Source of the DNA: Bacteroidia bacterium
GTDB taxonomy: Bacteria; Bacteroidota; Bacteroidia; Bacteroidales; Prolixibacteraceae
Reading direction: 5' to 3'
Assembly: GCA_026391655.1 (NCBI GenBank)
Contig: JAPLDR010000091.1
Location: forward strand, 14,744 to 73,369
Length of the DNA stretch: 58,626 nucleotides
A program made the position numbers and the translations under genes. Below, piece by piece: positions 8,650-17,173 of this stretch (position 1 is the first letter of the stretch; each line of letters begins with the position of its first letter). The notes under the pieces were generated by a model. It was not told the origin of the DNA. It was given only the letters and a program-made list of their open reading frames with translations, and searched no databases.

Positions 8650-9084
8650 ATGATTAAGCGAAAAACGCTCCGTATACTTTTATGGATTATTCTGGCAGGA
8701 ATAGTGGTAGCGACCTCTGCAGTTTATTACGTTTTTAACAAACCACGCCGAAACATTTCGAAGGAAAGTGCAGTGTACACTATGGAGGCCAAACAACTGA
8801 TCTCTGAATTTAAAAAGGACGAAGATTCGGCAACGAAAAAATACCTTGATAAGACGATCACTGTTAAGGGTGAAATTAAAAGTATCAGAACTTTGGATAA
8901 CCAAAGTAAGGTATTTAGTCTTGAGGATGAAATGGAAGGGGTAAGCTGTACTGTTGATAGCGCCGATGTTGTGAAGAATTACTCAAAACTTACCCAATTT
9001 ACGAAAGGTTCAAATGTTACATTTAAAGGGCGCTGTTCCGGAATGTTAATGGATATTCAAATCATCAATTGTGTGCCGGAATAG
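8650..9084 (+). CDS. Membrane-anchored OB-fold (tRNA_anti-like) protein
   Basis: A 144-residue protein with one N-terminal membrane segment (about 9-27) and a small OB-fold domain similar to the tRNA_anti-like family (YLDKTITVKGEIKSI, then VTFKGRCSG). In these exported versions nucleic acid binding is not established. It is the last gene of the cytochrome-YceI operon, followed by a likely terminator. Confidence 0.7.
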   Translation: MIKRKTLRILLWIILAGIVVATSAVYYVFNKPRRNISKESAVYTMEAKQLISEFKKDEDSATKKYLDKTITVKGEIKSIRTLDNQSKVFSLEDEMEGVSCTVDSADVVKNYSKLTQFTKGSNVTFKGRCSGMLMDIQIINCVPE

Positions 9085-9119
9085 AAAAAAATAAATAACC
9101 CATTGAAATACATAGAAAT

Positions 9120-9153
9120 AACTCAGGCAGATAAAAATGTGTGAGTTTTTTTT
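9120..9153 (+). terminator. Probable intrinsic terminator of the cytochrome/YceI operon
   Basis: AACTCA at 9120-9125 pairs with TGAGTT at 9142-9147, followed directly by a run of T (9146-9153). It lies 36 bases after the last stop codon of the operon. The stem is short, so efficiency is uncertain. Confidence 0.5.
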
Positions 9154-9230
9154 ATTTCTTTTTTGAAATATTTTGATGAATTTAGTTGCGATCATTTGTT
9201 TTGAATTTCATTATTTTGAATCGACATAAA

Positions 9231-10052
9231 ATGAATACAAAAACATTACCACAAAACATTAAAATTGGAGGATTTTCCGCTTTTACGTTCAAAACACTGT
9301 TGATTGGAGCATTATGTCTATTATCTTTGGAAAATAACGCCCAAGCCAGGACTGGAAGAGAATCTGGCAAATCAGAAAGAGTGATCTCATTTTCGGGATA
9401 CGATTGGTTAGTTAAATCATCCCGTAACTCAATTTCAGGAACAACAGGTCCGGGAAATAACTATTTTTCCGATTCGAAAAAAAATGTTTGGGTAGATAAA
9501 AACGGGTGGTTACATTTGAAAATTTCCCGGAGAAATGGCAAGTGGTATTGCGCGGAAGTGGTCCTCAGGAAATCATTAGGTTACAAAAAATACATTTTTC
9601 AGGTAAGTGGCCGGGTTGACCAGTTTCATCCGAATGTAGTCGGAGGATTGTTTACCTATCTTGAGGGAACCGACCACCCGGAAGAGATTGATATCGAGTT
9701 TTCAAAATGGGGCGATGAAAAGAAGGTAAACGATACTCAATATTCGATTCAGCCAACTGATATTCAAGGAAATACTAATATCTTTAGTCTTAATTTGAAT
9801 GGAGATGCATCCACTCATTCATTCGATTGGAAGCCGGGAAAAGTAGATTTTACAAGTTATCATGGACATTATTTTTCACTCCCTGCCGAAAGTACATCGA
9901 TTATCCGCAAATGGAGTTACTCAGGAAAAGATGTACCGGCCGATCAAAACGGAAAAATCCATATTAACTTATGGCTTTTTCATCGTGATATGATTAATCC
10001 TTCTGATCATCCTGTAGCCGAAATGATTATTAAAAATTTTCATGCATTTTGA
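9231..10052 (+). CDS. GH16-like secreted beta-glucanase-type protein
   Basis: A secreted protein with a concanavalin-like jelly-roll similar to glycoside hydrolase family 16. The catalytic signature ExDxE is visible as EIDIE with Glu152, Asp154 and Glu156, numbered from the ATG at 9231. That ATG is chosen over a TTG at 9186, because it leads into a plausible signal segment (about residues 15-38, ending near NNAQA). A possible substrate is a beta-glucan or galactan, but the family is broad. The gene stands alone, 146 bases after the previous operon. Confidence 0.72.
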   Translation: MNTKTLPQNIKIGGFSAFTFKTLLIGALCLLSLENNAQARTGRESGKSERVISFSGYDWLVKSSRNSISGTTGPGNNYFSDSKKNVWVDKNGWLHLKISRRNGKWYCAEVVLRKSLGYKKYIFQVSGRVDQFHPNVVGGLFTYLEGTDHPEEIDIEFSKWGDEKKVNDTQYSIQPTDIQGNTNIFSLNLNGDASTHSFDWKPGKVDFTSYHGHYFSLPAESTSIIRKWSYSGKDVPADQNGKIHINLWLFHRDMINPSDHPVAEMIIKNFHAF

Positions 10053-10137
10053 TTGACAGATAACTTTTATTTAACCTTCCTGTTTCAACATAAAATTGTT
10101 TTTAACGTTATATAGACATCATCAAATAGAATTCTGA

Positions 10138-11427
10138 ATGTCTGAACAAAATTATCTTTTGAATATTCCCGAAACGTCTAATAAAAGAATTGTTATCGTC
10201 GGTGGCGGATTTGGCGGACTGAAACTTGCGCTTAAACTCTATAAAAAGAACTTTCAGATTGTTTTACTCGATAAAAACAATTACCATCTTTTCCAGCCAT
10301 TGCTATACCAGGTAGCGATGTCTGGTCTCGAACCCAGTGCCATATCTTTTCCCCTGCGTAAAGTCTTTCAAAAGACAGGGATTCACTACCGTATGGCTGA
10401 ACTTGAGACTATTATTCCCGAAAAGAATGAACTGGTGACAGACATTGGCCGACTAAAATACGATTATCTGGTTTTGGCCACTGGCGCGAAGACAAACTTT
10501 TTTAATCAGGAAAAGATTGAAAAATATACGCTTCAAATGAAGTCTGCTCCAGATGCACTTTATATTCGGAACCGAACGCTCGAAAATTTCGAAAAAGCGC
10601 TGAATAAATGCAACGAAGAGGATGTTAAGTCCTATCTGAATGTTGCCATAATAGGAGGAGGACCAACTGGTGTTGAACTGGCTGGTGCAATGGCGGAGAT
10701 GAAAAAGTATGTTTTGCCGAAAGATTACCCGGAGCTCGATATGCGTAATATGAAGATCATGCTTTATGAGGCCTCTCCCCGACTTCTTGCCGGAATGTCA
10801 GATACCGCATCAAAAGTCGCAAATGAGTATCTGTTAAAACTTGGCGTTGAAGTGCACACGGGAACCCCGGTTCTTGATTATAATGGCCAAACACTTTTTT
10901 TACCTGACGGAATAAGCGTTGACGTTAAAACGGTAATCTGGGCAGCAGGAATCACTTCTGCCAGAATTGATGGGATTGATGAATCGGCTTATGGACGAAA
11001 TAACCGCTTGTTGATCAATTCATACAATCAGATTTTGGGCTACCAGAATATATTTGCATTAGGCGATAATTCGCTAATGATCGATTCATTGCATCCAAAT
11101 GGGCATCCTCAGGTCGCACAGGTAGCTTTGCAACAAGCTCATTATTTATCTTCAAATATAAAGAGGATCATTCAGAATAAGCCGTTAAGACCTTTTCATT
11201 ACATCGATAAAGGCTCGATGGCTACTGTTGGGCGACACCTCGCAGTTGCCGATTTGCCATTTGCTAATTTTAAAGGATATTTTGCCTGGTTACTTTGGTC
11301 AGTTGTACACCTTCTGTCGATTGTTGGGGTTAAAAACAAGGTATTTGTATTGCTAAACTGGTCGTGGAAATACATCACTTACGATCAATCACTGCGACTT
11401 CTCGTGAAGCACAAATCAAAAAATTAA
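10138..11427 (+). CDS. ndh: Type II NADH:quinone oxidoreductase
   Basis: Single-subunit FAD enzyme that passes electrons from NADH to quinone at the inner membrane without pumping protons. It has the FAD-binding GGGFGGL near residue 22, the NHLFQPLLYQVAMSGLE-like segment typical of NDH-2 (NYHLFQPLLYQVA here), a second dinucleotide motif IGGGPTGVELAG near 175, and a C-terminal hydrophobic region (FAWLLWSVVHLLSIVGVKNK) that may bind the membrane. Its 429 residues are normal for the family. It is convergent with the barrel gene that ends 13 bases away. Confidence 0.9.
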   Translation: MSEQNYLLNIPETSNKRIVIVGGGFGGLKLALKLYKKNFQIVLLDKNNYHLFQPLLYQVAMSGLEPSAISFPLRKVFQKTGIHYRMAELETIIPEKNELVTDIGRLKYDYLVLATGAKTNFFNQEKIEKYTLQMKSAPDALYIRNRTLENFEKALNKCNEEDVKSYLNVAIIGGGPTGVELAGAMAEMKKYVLPKDYPELDMRNMKIMLYEASPRLLAGMSDTASKVANEYLLKLGVEVHTGTPVLDYNGQTLFLPDGISVDVKTVIWAAGITSARIDGIDESAYGRNNRLLINSYNQILGYQNIFALGDNSLMIDSLHPNGHPQVAQVALQQAHYLSSNIKRIIQNKPLRPFHYIDKGSMATVGRHLAVADLPFANFKGYFAWLLWSVVHLLSIVGVKNKVFVLLNWSWKYITYDQSLRLLVKHKSKN

Positions 11428-11440
11428 TATAAATACCTGA

Positions 11441-12199
11441 TTAGAAGGCAATACCAATACTTATCCCACCACGATACCAGGGATATTGCAATTTACTTGC
11501 ATTAATAAAGACCTGGTTATTCGCCTTTTTCACAGTAAGCCAGTTCTCAATAAAAAATGGTAATCCGGCGACTGCATCTTTGAAATCGGCCTCAATGTTA
11601 TCGGCATCTGCATTATTTTTTGAAGTAGAAGTAATTTTGCCGTTTGCAAGCCCTCCTTCCAATCCCAAAAAGTAAAGATCAAGCGTCACCCTTTTTGTGA
11701 TAAGAAACTGTACACCAAACTGAACGCCCAGGTTGAACGTGTTGATACTTCCGGTTATATCTCCCTTGTAAATGTTTTTTTGATTATTAATACCCTCATA
11801 ATTGGCATTTCCTTTGATTTGCTGGTATTTAAGATATGGCTCAATATAGAACCCTTTCGGAAGTATTTGATAACCATAATAATAGCGGTAAGCAGCCCGA
11901 ATGTGCATTGTACTAAATTCTGCCTTCTTCAACTTTGAATTGTCGTTAATTGCATTTTTACTGATAATCTGCCCTTGAATTGGAAACCCAACTCCCAGTG
12001 TTAAAGAGTTCTTCGGGCCAATCATCCTTTCGTATTCAAATGAAACTGACTGAAAAGGAATATCCATGGGTAAAAACTTCAGCACATTTTTTCTAAGAGT
12101 AACAGAATCTTGTTCCAACGTAGTACCAGGTTTTTGTTCCTGTGTAAATCCGATGAATGCATATCCGACTAAGGCAATTATCATCAATAATCTTTTCAT
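11441..12199 (-). CDS. Outer-membrane beta-barrel protein (paralogue A)
   Basis: A 253-residue protein from the ATG at 12199, which starts a clear signal peptide (MKRLLMIIALVGYAFIGFTQ). The longer open frame up to 12382 adds 61 residues without such a signal and is rejected. Repeated amphipathic strands with an aromatic end (GGISIGIAF) indicate an outer-membrane barrel. It is a paralogue of the protein at 14072-14818: both have FLP-IP-QS-SFEYERMI, GFYIEPYLKYQ and an identical GGISIGIAF ending. The two copies flank the FN3-like lipoprotein. Substrate unknown. Confidence 0.78.
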   Translation of the reverse strand: MKRLLMIIALVGYAFIGFTQEQKPGTTLEQDSVTLRKNVLKFLPMDIPFQSVSFEYERMIGPKNSLTLGVGFPIQGQIISKNAINDNSKLKKAEFSTMHIRAAYRYYYGYQILPKGFYIEPYLKYQQIKGNANYEGINNQKNIYKGDITGSINTFNLGVQFGVQFLITKRVTLDLYFLGLEGGLANGKITSTSKNNADADNIEADFKDAVAGLPFFIENWLTVKKANNQVFINASKLQYPWYRGGISIGIAF

Positions 12200-12240
12200 G
12201 ATAATATTAGGGCTGATTACTTTTGTGATAAATGAATTCG

Positions 12241-12248
12241 CAAAAATA
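12241..12248 (-). promoter_or_regulatory. Candidate -7 box for barrel paralogue A
   Basis: On the minus strand this reads TATTTTTG (TAnnTTTG), about 42 bases upstream of the ATG at 12199. No convincing -33 element is visible. Confidence 0.35.
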
Positions 12249-12452
12249 CAATTCTGAATATGAATATGGGTTTTTATTAAAGAAATAATCGGCTCCGGAC
12301 TGAAATCTGATCTATCTGTAAAAAGTGCACTCATGACTGTCATGTTTTTTAACATGGTAAAAGTATTAACAAAACAAGTCATGTAGTGTAGGATAAAGAC
12401 TAATTGTTAATAGGGAAAAGACTGAAATTTTTGTAGTATAATTCTTACTCTT

Positions 12453-12555
12453 TGTAGGATAAAACCTACATAGAGTTATGCAAGATGAGGTAAAATTACC
12501 TGTCTTGCATAACCAATCAATTGAATGGGATACCTTTATATTAAAAGTATCCCAT
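12453..12555. repeat. Three consecutive hairpins in the gap after the FN3-like gene
   Basis: Three inverted repeats lie in series: TGTAGG/CCTACA (12453-12470); TTATGCAAGA/TCTTGCATAA with an inner AGGTAA/TTACCT stem (12476-12512); and ATGGGATAC/GTATCCCAT (12525-12555). None has a run of T on the minus strand where the lipoprotein gene's terminator would be expected. The gap 12200-12603 holds nothing else I recognise. Confidence 0.5.
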
Positions 12556-12603
12556 GATTCTAAAGTTTTTAACCTGAAATTAGAGTGTTAGTAAGTGCAT
12601 AAA

Positions 12604-13881
12604 TCACGGTGAGGTGATAAAACTAACCTGATTACTGTAAGCTGTTCCCGCACTGTTTGTAGCATAAGCCCTTAAGTAATAAGTTGTATTTACATCAAGA
12701 CCAGTTATATTGCTCGTGAAACTGCCAATACCTGTACCATTGATTGTTTTAGTATCGGCTATTGTCGGGTTCTGTGATTTACTCCAGCAGACTCCGCGTG
12801 CGGTTACTGCTACACCGCCATCCTTACTGATTATCCCTCCACAATTTGCCGAGGTTGATGTAAGGAGAAACAATGGAGCCGTAGTAATTTCAGGTACTGA
12901 TGGCAAAGTCAGGAAACTAATTTGTGCCCCATAGGTTGTACCAAGAGAATTCGTCGCATAAGCTCTTACATAATAGGTCGTGTTAGGCATAAGGGCGGTC
13001 AGATAGCTGAAAAACGCATTGCTTATATCATCACGGGTTTTACTGTTTGCAATGGTGGGGTTCTGAGTGGTACTCCAACAAACTCCTACTGCTGTTATTG
13101 TTACGCCACCGTCGGATGTAATTATACCGCCACTTATTGCTGATGTTGCAGTGATGGCTGACACTGAGATAGTGGTTAACTCAGGAGGGGATTTTAATGT
13201 TAAAAAACTACTTGCAGAAGAATAGGATGTTCCAATACTATTTGTGGCGTAGGCTCTGACATAGTAATTCAAATTTGGAGATAATCCTGTAATGCTGCTT
13301 GTAAAACTACCTGTGCCAGACCCATCTATGGTTTTATGGTCTGCTATTGTTGGGTCCGGACTAGTACTCCAGCAAACTCCACGTGATGTTACACTTGCAC
13401 CCCTGTCACTCGTAATATTAACATTGCATTTGACCGATGATAGCGTGATATCTGTTATTCCAGACATCGTCAAAACCGGAGTTGAAGCCAAAGTAGTAGA
13501 AGATAACTCGGTTCCATAAACAGTTCCTACACTATTGGTGGCATATGCCCTGTAATAATATGTCGCACTCGGAATTAATCCGCTGATGGAACTGGTGAAA
13601 CTTCCAATCCCTTTACCATCAGTAGTTTTTTGATCTGTAATTGTCGGGGTATGAGATGTACCCCAGCAAACTCCGCGAGCTGATATAGAATCTCCGCCGT
13701 CGGAAGAAATCTCAGTTATAATCGTGGATGTGGAAGCCGTTGTATTCGTTAATGTTGAAACTTTAATCGTTGGAAGGTTCTTAACGACCTCTTCTTTTAC
13801 GATACTTTTTTTACAACCAAACAAAAGAAGTATTAGTAGTCCGGTCAATAGAGCCGGGTAGATTGCTGATTTTATCTTCAT
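12604..13881 (-). CDS. Lipoprotein with four FN3-like repeats
   Basis: A lipoprotein signal peptide ends in FGC (Cys23), followed by four tandem repeats of about 95 residues, approximately 37-131, 135-228, 234-326 and 330-423. Each repeat has a VCWS/VCWG turn, a PTI-D-KT segment, a GSFTS strand and the YYYRAYATNS/YYVRAYATNS strand typical of fibronectin type III-like domains of Bacteroidota surface proteins. It is likely displayed on the outer membrane for adhesion or polymer binding; no catalytic domain is present. It lies between the two paralogous barrel genes on the same strand. Confidence 0.8.
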   Translation of the reverse strand: MKIKSAIYPALLTGLLILLLFGCKKSIVKEEVVKNLPTIKVSTLTNTTASTSTIITEISSDGGDSISARGVCWGTSHTPTITDQKTTDGKGIGSFTSSISGLIPSATYYYRAYATNSVGTVYGTELSSTTLASTPVLTMSGITDITLSSVKCNVNITSDRGASVTSRGVCWSTSPDPTIADHKTIDGSGTGSFTSSITGLSPNLNYYVRAYATNSIGTSYSSASSFLTLKSPPELTTISVSAITATSAISGGIITSDGGVTITAVGVCWSTTQNPTIANSKTRDDISNAFFSYLTALMPNTTYYVRAYATNSLGTTYGAQISFLTLPSVPEITTAPLFLLTSTSANCGGIISKDGGVAVTARGVCWSKSQNPTIADTKTINGTGIGSFTSNITGLDVNTTYYLRAYATNSAGTAYSNQVSFITSP

Positions 13882-14013
13882 GACTTCAGTTTAATAAATA
13901 AAAAATATCAGTTAAGAATTGAAATTCAATAAGTTATCAGTAATGAAATTTATTTGTTCCAATAATTTACCTGTTCCTGAACTTTGAACAATGAATCATA
14001 AGAAGGTGCAAAG

Positions 14014-14052
14014 ATACTAAGAAAATCATTAATTACTTGATTTTCTTAGTAT
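14014..14052 (-). terminator. 15-bp perfect stem-loop after barrel paralogue B
   Basis: ATACTAAGAAAATCA (14014-14028) and its exact reverse complement (14038-14052) are separated by 9 bases. It starts 19 bases beyond the minus-strand stop at 14072 and is followed on that strand by TCTTTGC. The perfect stem favours a terminator, although the T-run is short. Confidence 0.6.
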
Positions 14053-14071
14053 TTTCTTGTTTTCTATCAAA

Positions 14072-14818
14072 TTAAAAGGCAATTCCAATACTTATCCCTC
14101 CGCGAAGCCATGGATAAGGGACACTACTTGCTTTTACACCAATCGTTTTCTTATCCGATGATTGGGTTACGGTGAGTTTATCTCCGATAAAAGATGGCAA
14201 ATCGGCGATAGCATCGTCTATATTGGCCTTTAAATTGGCCGCATTTGGATCTGCTAATGATTCTGATATTACGGTAACATTCCCACTCAACAAACCAGCT
14301 TCCAATCCTAAAAAGTAAAAATCGAGCGAGACCCTTTTGGCAATCAAAAACTGTGCGCCTAACTGAAATCCAAAATTCATTGTATTGAGATTCAAATCAA
14401 GTGTACCTTCAAAGGGTTTTGTTGTACTGGTACTCTTGATACCAGCATTCCCTGTAATCTTCTGATATTTCAGATAAGGCTCAATATAAAATCCTCTCGG
14501 AAGCATACTCTGCCCGCCATAATGACGATAAGCAGCCCTGATGTGCATTGTTCCTAATTCAGCAGATTTTAAATCTTTGTCACCTTTAATACCGTATTTA
14601 CCGATCAGCGATTGCTGTTGTGGAAGACCAACTCCCAGCGTAAAAGAATTTTTACCGTTAATCATCCGCTCATACTCAAATGATAACGACTGAAGAGGGA
14701 TATTAGCCGGTAAAAACTTAATTACATTTTTACGTTCAAGTCTGGTAGAATCCTTATCCTTCGCAAATGCAAGTGATACTAATGCAACAAAAAAAACAAA
14801 AAAGAGTAGTTTTTTCAT
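14072..14818 (-). CDS. Outer-membrane beta-barrel protein (paralogue B)
   Basis: A 248-residue secreted protein with a signal peptide (MKKLLFFVFFVALVSLAFA) and repeated amphipathic strands ending in GGISIGIAF. It is closely similar along its whole length to the protein at 11441-12199, including SLSFEYERMI, GTMHIRAAYRH and RGFYIEPYLKYQ, so the two arose by duplication. The function is unknown. It is divergent from the RND efflux operon across a 200-base gap. Confidence 0.78.
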   Translation of the reverse strand: MKKLLFFVFFVALVSLAFAKDKDSTRLERKNVIKFLPANIPLQSLSFEYERMINGKNSFTLGVGLPQQQSLIGKYGIKGDKDLKSAELGTMHIRAAYRHYGGQSMLPRGFYIEPYLKYQKITGNAGIKSTSTTKPFEGTLDLNLNTMNFGFQLGAQFLIAKRVSLDFYFLGLEAGLLSGNVTVISESLADPNAANLKANIDDAIADLPSFIGDKLTVTQSSDKKTIGVKASSVPYPWLRGGISIGIAF

Positions 14819-14850
14819 AGTATTGTAGTTTGATAGTTAATTGAATGAAG

Positions 14851-14858
14851 CAAACATA
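14851..14858 (-). promoter_or_regulatory. Candidate -7 box for barrel paralogue B
   Basis: Minus-strand TATGTTTG matches TAnnTTTG and is 33 bases upstream of the ATG at 14818. A TTTG lies further upstream (14883-14886) but at a somewhat long spacing for a -33 element. Confidence 0.35.
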
Positions 14859-15018
14859 CTAAAATAAAATACTAAATTAATTCAAAATCAAAGATTATTT
14901 TTAATCGATTCTATACGGATAGAAAGTGAAAAAGACTCCAGACGTATTTTTAACAATATTGATATATTTCTATCTTTACCAAATCATTTATCCATTCAAT
15001 AACGGTGACATATAAGAG

Positions 15019-16251
15019 ATGATAAAAAACATATTGAGTACACTGGTTTTGGCTACCTTAATTTTCGGTAATGTTTATTCACAATCACTTGACATATACA
15101 TTAATGCGGCACTTAAAAACAGCCCGTTGTTACATGAAAACAACAATCAGTTGCTTGCCGGCAGACTAGACAGCCTTTTGTTAATTGCAACCTTTAAACC
15201 TCAGGTTAACCAGATTTCGCAGGCCATGTACGCTCCAACAGGATCCGGCTGGGGATACGATGATGCGATCACGAATGGAGGTAATTATTCGGCAGTTGTG
15301 CATGTTTCTCAGCCAATGTTCAATAAAAAACAGATCAACGGACAACTTCAGACCATCAACTTATTAAATCAAACGCTTAAACTAAATCAAAAAATCACCC
15401 TCATCGACCTCAAAAAGAGCATTACAGCCCAGTATTTAACTGCATATGCTGATTTTACTCAGAACCAATTCAATCAGTCGATGCTATCGCAATTAAGCAA
15501 CGAACTAAAAACGGTGAAAGCGCTGGTTGATAAAGGGGTTTACCTGATGACAGATTATTTGAATCTTCAGGTTTTGATTACATCTCAAAAGATTACGATC
15601 TCTCAGTCCTTTATTCAATTGAAAAACGATGTTGCTCTGCTTAATTTTATCTGTGGAGTTTCCGACCAACCTGAGATTAATCTGATAAAACCTGAGATCA
15701 CGGTTCAAAATGACTTTAATCCCGAAAGTTCCCCAATGTATGCACAATTCAGGATCGACAGCCTGAAAAACATGAATAGCAGAGAGATCATTGATCTGAG
15801 TTATCGTCCACGACTAAGTGCTTTTGCAGATGCAGGGTTCAATTCGATTGCTCCCGAGAATATTCCTCACAATTTGGGGACAAGTTTCGGTGTCAACTTC
15901 GCCATCCCAATCTACGATGGAAAACAGCGCAAATTACAATACGATAAGATCAATCTGGCTGAAAATACCCGCATCTTTTACAAACGTTATTATTCATCGC
16001 AATACAAACTTCAATTTGACCAACTTACAAATCAGCTTAAACTGACTGAAAATCTGATTGCTGAAATCCGTGATCAATTGTCGGAACAGGAACGGCTGAT
16101 AGATCTTTATCGCATCGAATTAGATAAAGGGCTGGTTCGGTTTCTCGACTTTCTGACTGTTTTAAACAACTACACAACAACCAAAAACACGCTTCTGGTC
16201 ACAGAGGCGAACCGGTTGCAAATTATTAACCAAATGAATTACCTCAAATGA
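15019..16251 (+). CDS. TolC family outer-membrane efflux protein
   Basis: The outer-membrane channel of a tripartite efflux pump. It has a signal peptide (to about SQS at residue 23) and long helical stretches with two related halves; the segments RLSAFADAGF and the FGVNFAIPIYDG-type strand are typical of the OEP family. At 410 residues it is at the short end for TolC proteins. The stop overlaps the start of the adaptor gene (ATGA), and the three genes form one operon. Confidence 0.87.
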   Translation: MIKNILSTLVLATLIFGNVYSQSLDIYINAALKNSPLLHENNNQLLAGRLDSLLLIATFKPQVNQISQAMYAPTGSGWGYDDAITNGGNYSAVVHVSQPMFNKKQINGQLQTINLLNQTLKLNQKITLIDLKKSITAQYLTAYADFTQNQFNQSMLSQLSNELKTVKALVDKGVYLMTDYLNLQVLITSQKITISQSFIQLKNDVALLNFICGVSDQPEINLIKPEITVQNDFNPESSPMYAQFRIDSLKNMNSREIIDLSYRPRLSAFADAGFNSIAPENIPHNLGTSFGVNFAIPIYDGKQRKLQYDKINLAENTRIFYKRYYSSQYKLQFDQLTNQLKLTENLIAEIRDQLSEQERLIDLYRIELDKGLVRFLDFLTVLNNYTTTKNTLLVTEANRLQIINQMNYLK

Positions 16252-17168
16252 GCTATACCCGTACATTATTGGCCATCGCCTTACTTCTAAATCTGATCGG
16301 CTGTAATAACAGTTCTCCGACGAAAACAGAAGAAACTCCCGGGGTTTCAACTCCGATCACAGTTACAGCAATCGAAAACACGTCAATCAGCGAGATGATT
16401 AGTTTTAACGCGGTTTCACAGTACCAGCGAAAAAACATGGTAAAATCAACCATCAACGGATATATTGAAAAGTCGTTTGTTAACCAGGGAGATATTGTTC
16501 AGGCAGGAAAACCTTTGTATGCGATTAAAACAAAAGAAGGCGATGTACTAAGTAAATTTGCACCTAAAGATACCTCGTTTAACTTTACAGGAAAACTCAC
16601 GATTGTCGCACCGACCTCTGGCATTGTAATAGAAGCGACCAAACAGACCAATGATTACGTGAGCGACGGGGAACAACTTTGTGTAATTGCCGCGCAGAGC
16701 AGTTTTGTTTTTCTGCTTAATGTGCCATTCGAACAAAACAAATATGCATCGCCTGGAAGAAGCTGTACTATCCTCCTGCCCGATTCAACGATTTTAAAAG
16801 GGACCATTTCCGGTAAGCTATCAACCGTTGATCCAGTCTCACAAACACAGAGTTATATCGTAAAACCGCTGACCTCTGCCATTCTTCCTGAGAATCTCTC
16901 TGTACTGGTTTTGATCAGCAAAAATTCGAAAGAAAATACTCAGGTGATTGATAAATCGTGTGTTCTATCTGATGAGACCATGGATAACTTCTGGGTGATG
17001 AAACTGATCAATGATACCACTGCTGTAAAAGTTCATATAAAAACCGGGATAACGGCAGGAAACAAAATTGAGATACTCTCCCCCACTTTTACACAACGCG
17101 ACAGGCTTATTAACTCCGGAAACTACGGTTTATCGGATACCGCTTTTGTAAATATCATTCAACCCTAA
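16248..17168 (+). CDS. RND efflux periplasmic adaptor (membrane fusion) protein
   Basis: An HlyD/AcrA-type adaptor that links the inner-membrane pump to the TolC channel. A lipoprotein signal ends in LIGC (Cys19). The biotinyl-lipoyl-like halves are seen as INGYIEKSFVNQGDIVQAGKP-like (start GYIEKSFVNQGD) and VAPTSGIVIEATKQTNDYV, followed by a barrel domain. At 306 residues it is short, with little room for a helical hairpin. It overlaps the channel gene by 4 bases and ends 5 bases before the pump. Confidence 0.86.
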   Translation: MSYTRTLLAIALLLNLIGCNNSSPTKTEETPGVSTPITVTAIENTSISEMISFNAVSQYQRKNMVKSTINGYIEKSFVNQGDIVQAGKPLYAIKTKEGDVLSKFAPKDTSFNFTGKLTIVAPTSGIVIEATKQTNDYVSDGEQLCVIAAQSSFVFLLNVPFEQNKYASPGRSCTILLPDSTILKGTISGKLSTVDPVSQTQSYIVKPLTSAILPENLSVLVLISKNSKENTQVIDKSCVLSDETMDNFWVMKLINDTTAVKVHIKTGITAGNKIEILSPTFTQRDRLINSGNYGLSDTAFVNIIQP

Positions 17169-17173
17169 ACCCA

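Noticed and set aside
12200-12382. 61-residue N-terminal extension of barrel paralogue A
   Set aside because: It has no signal features, and the ATG at 12199 starts a clear signal peptide that agrees with the paralogue at 14818.
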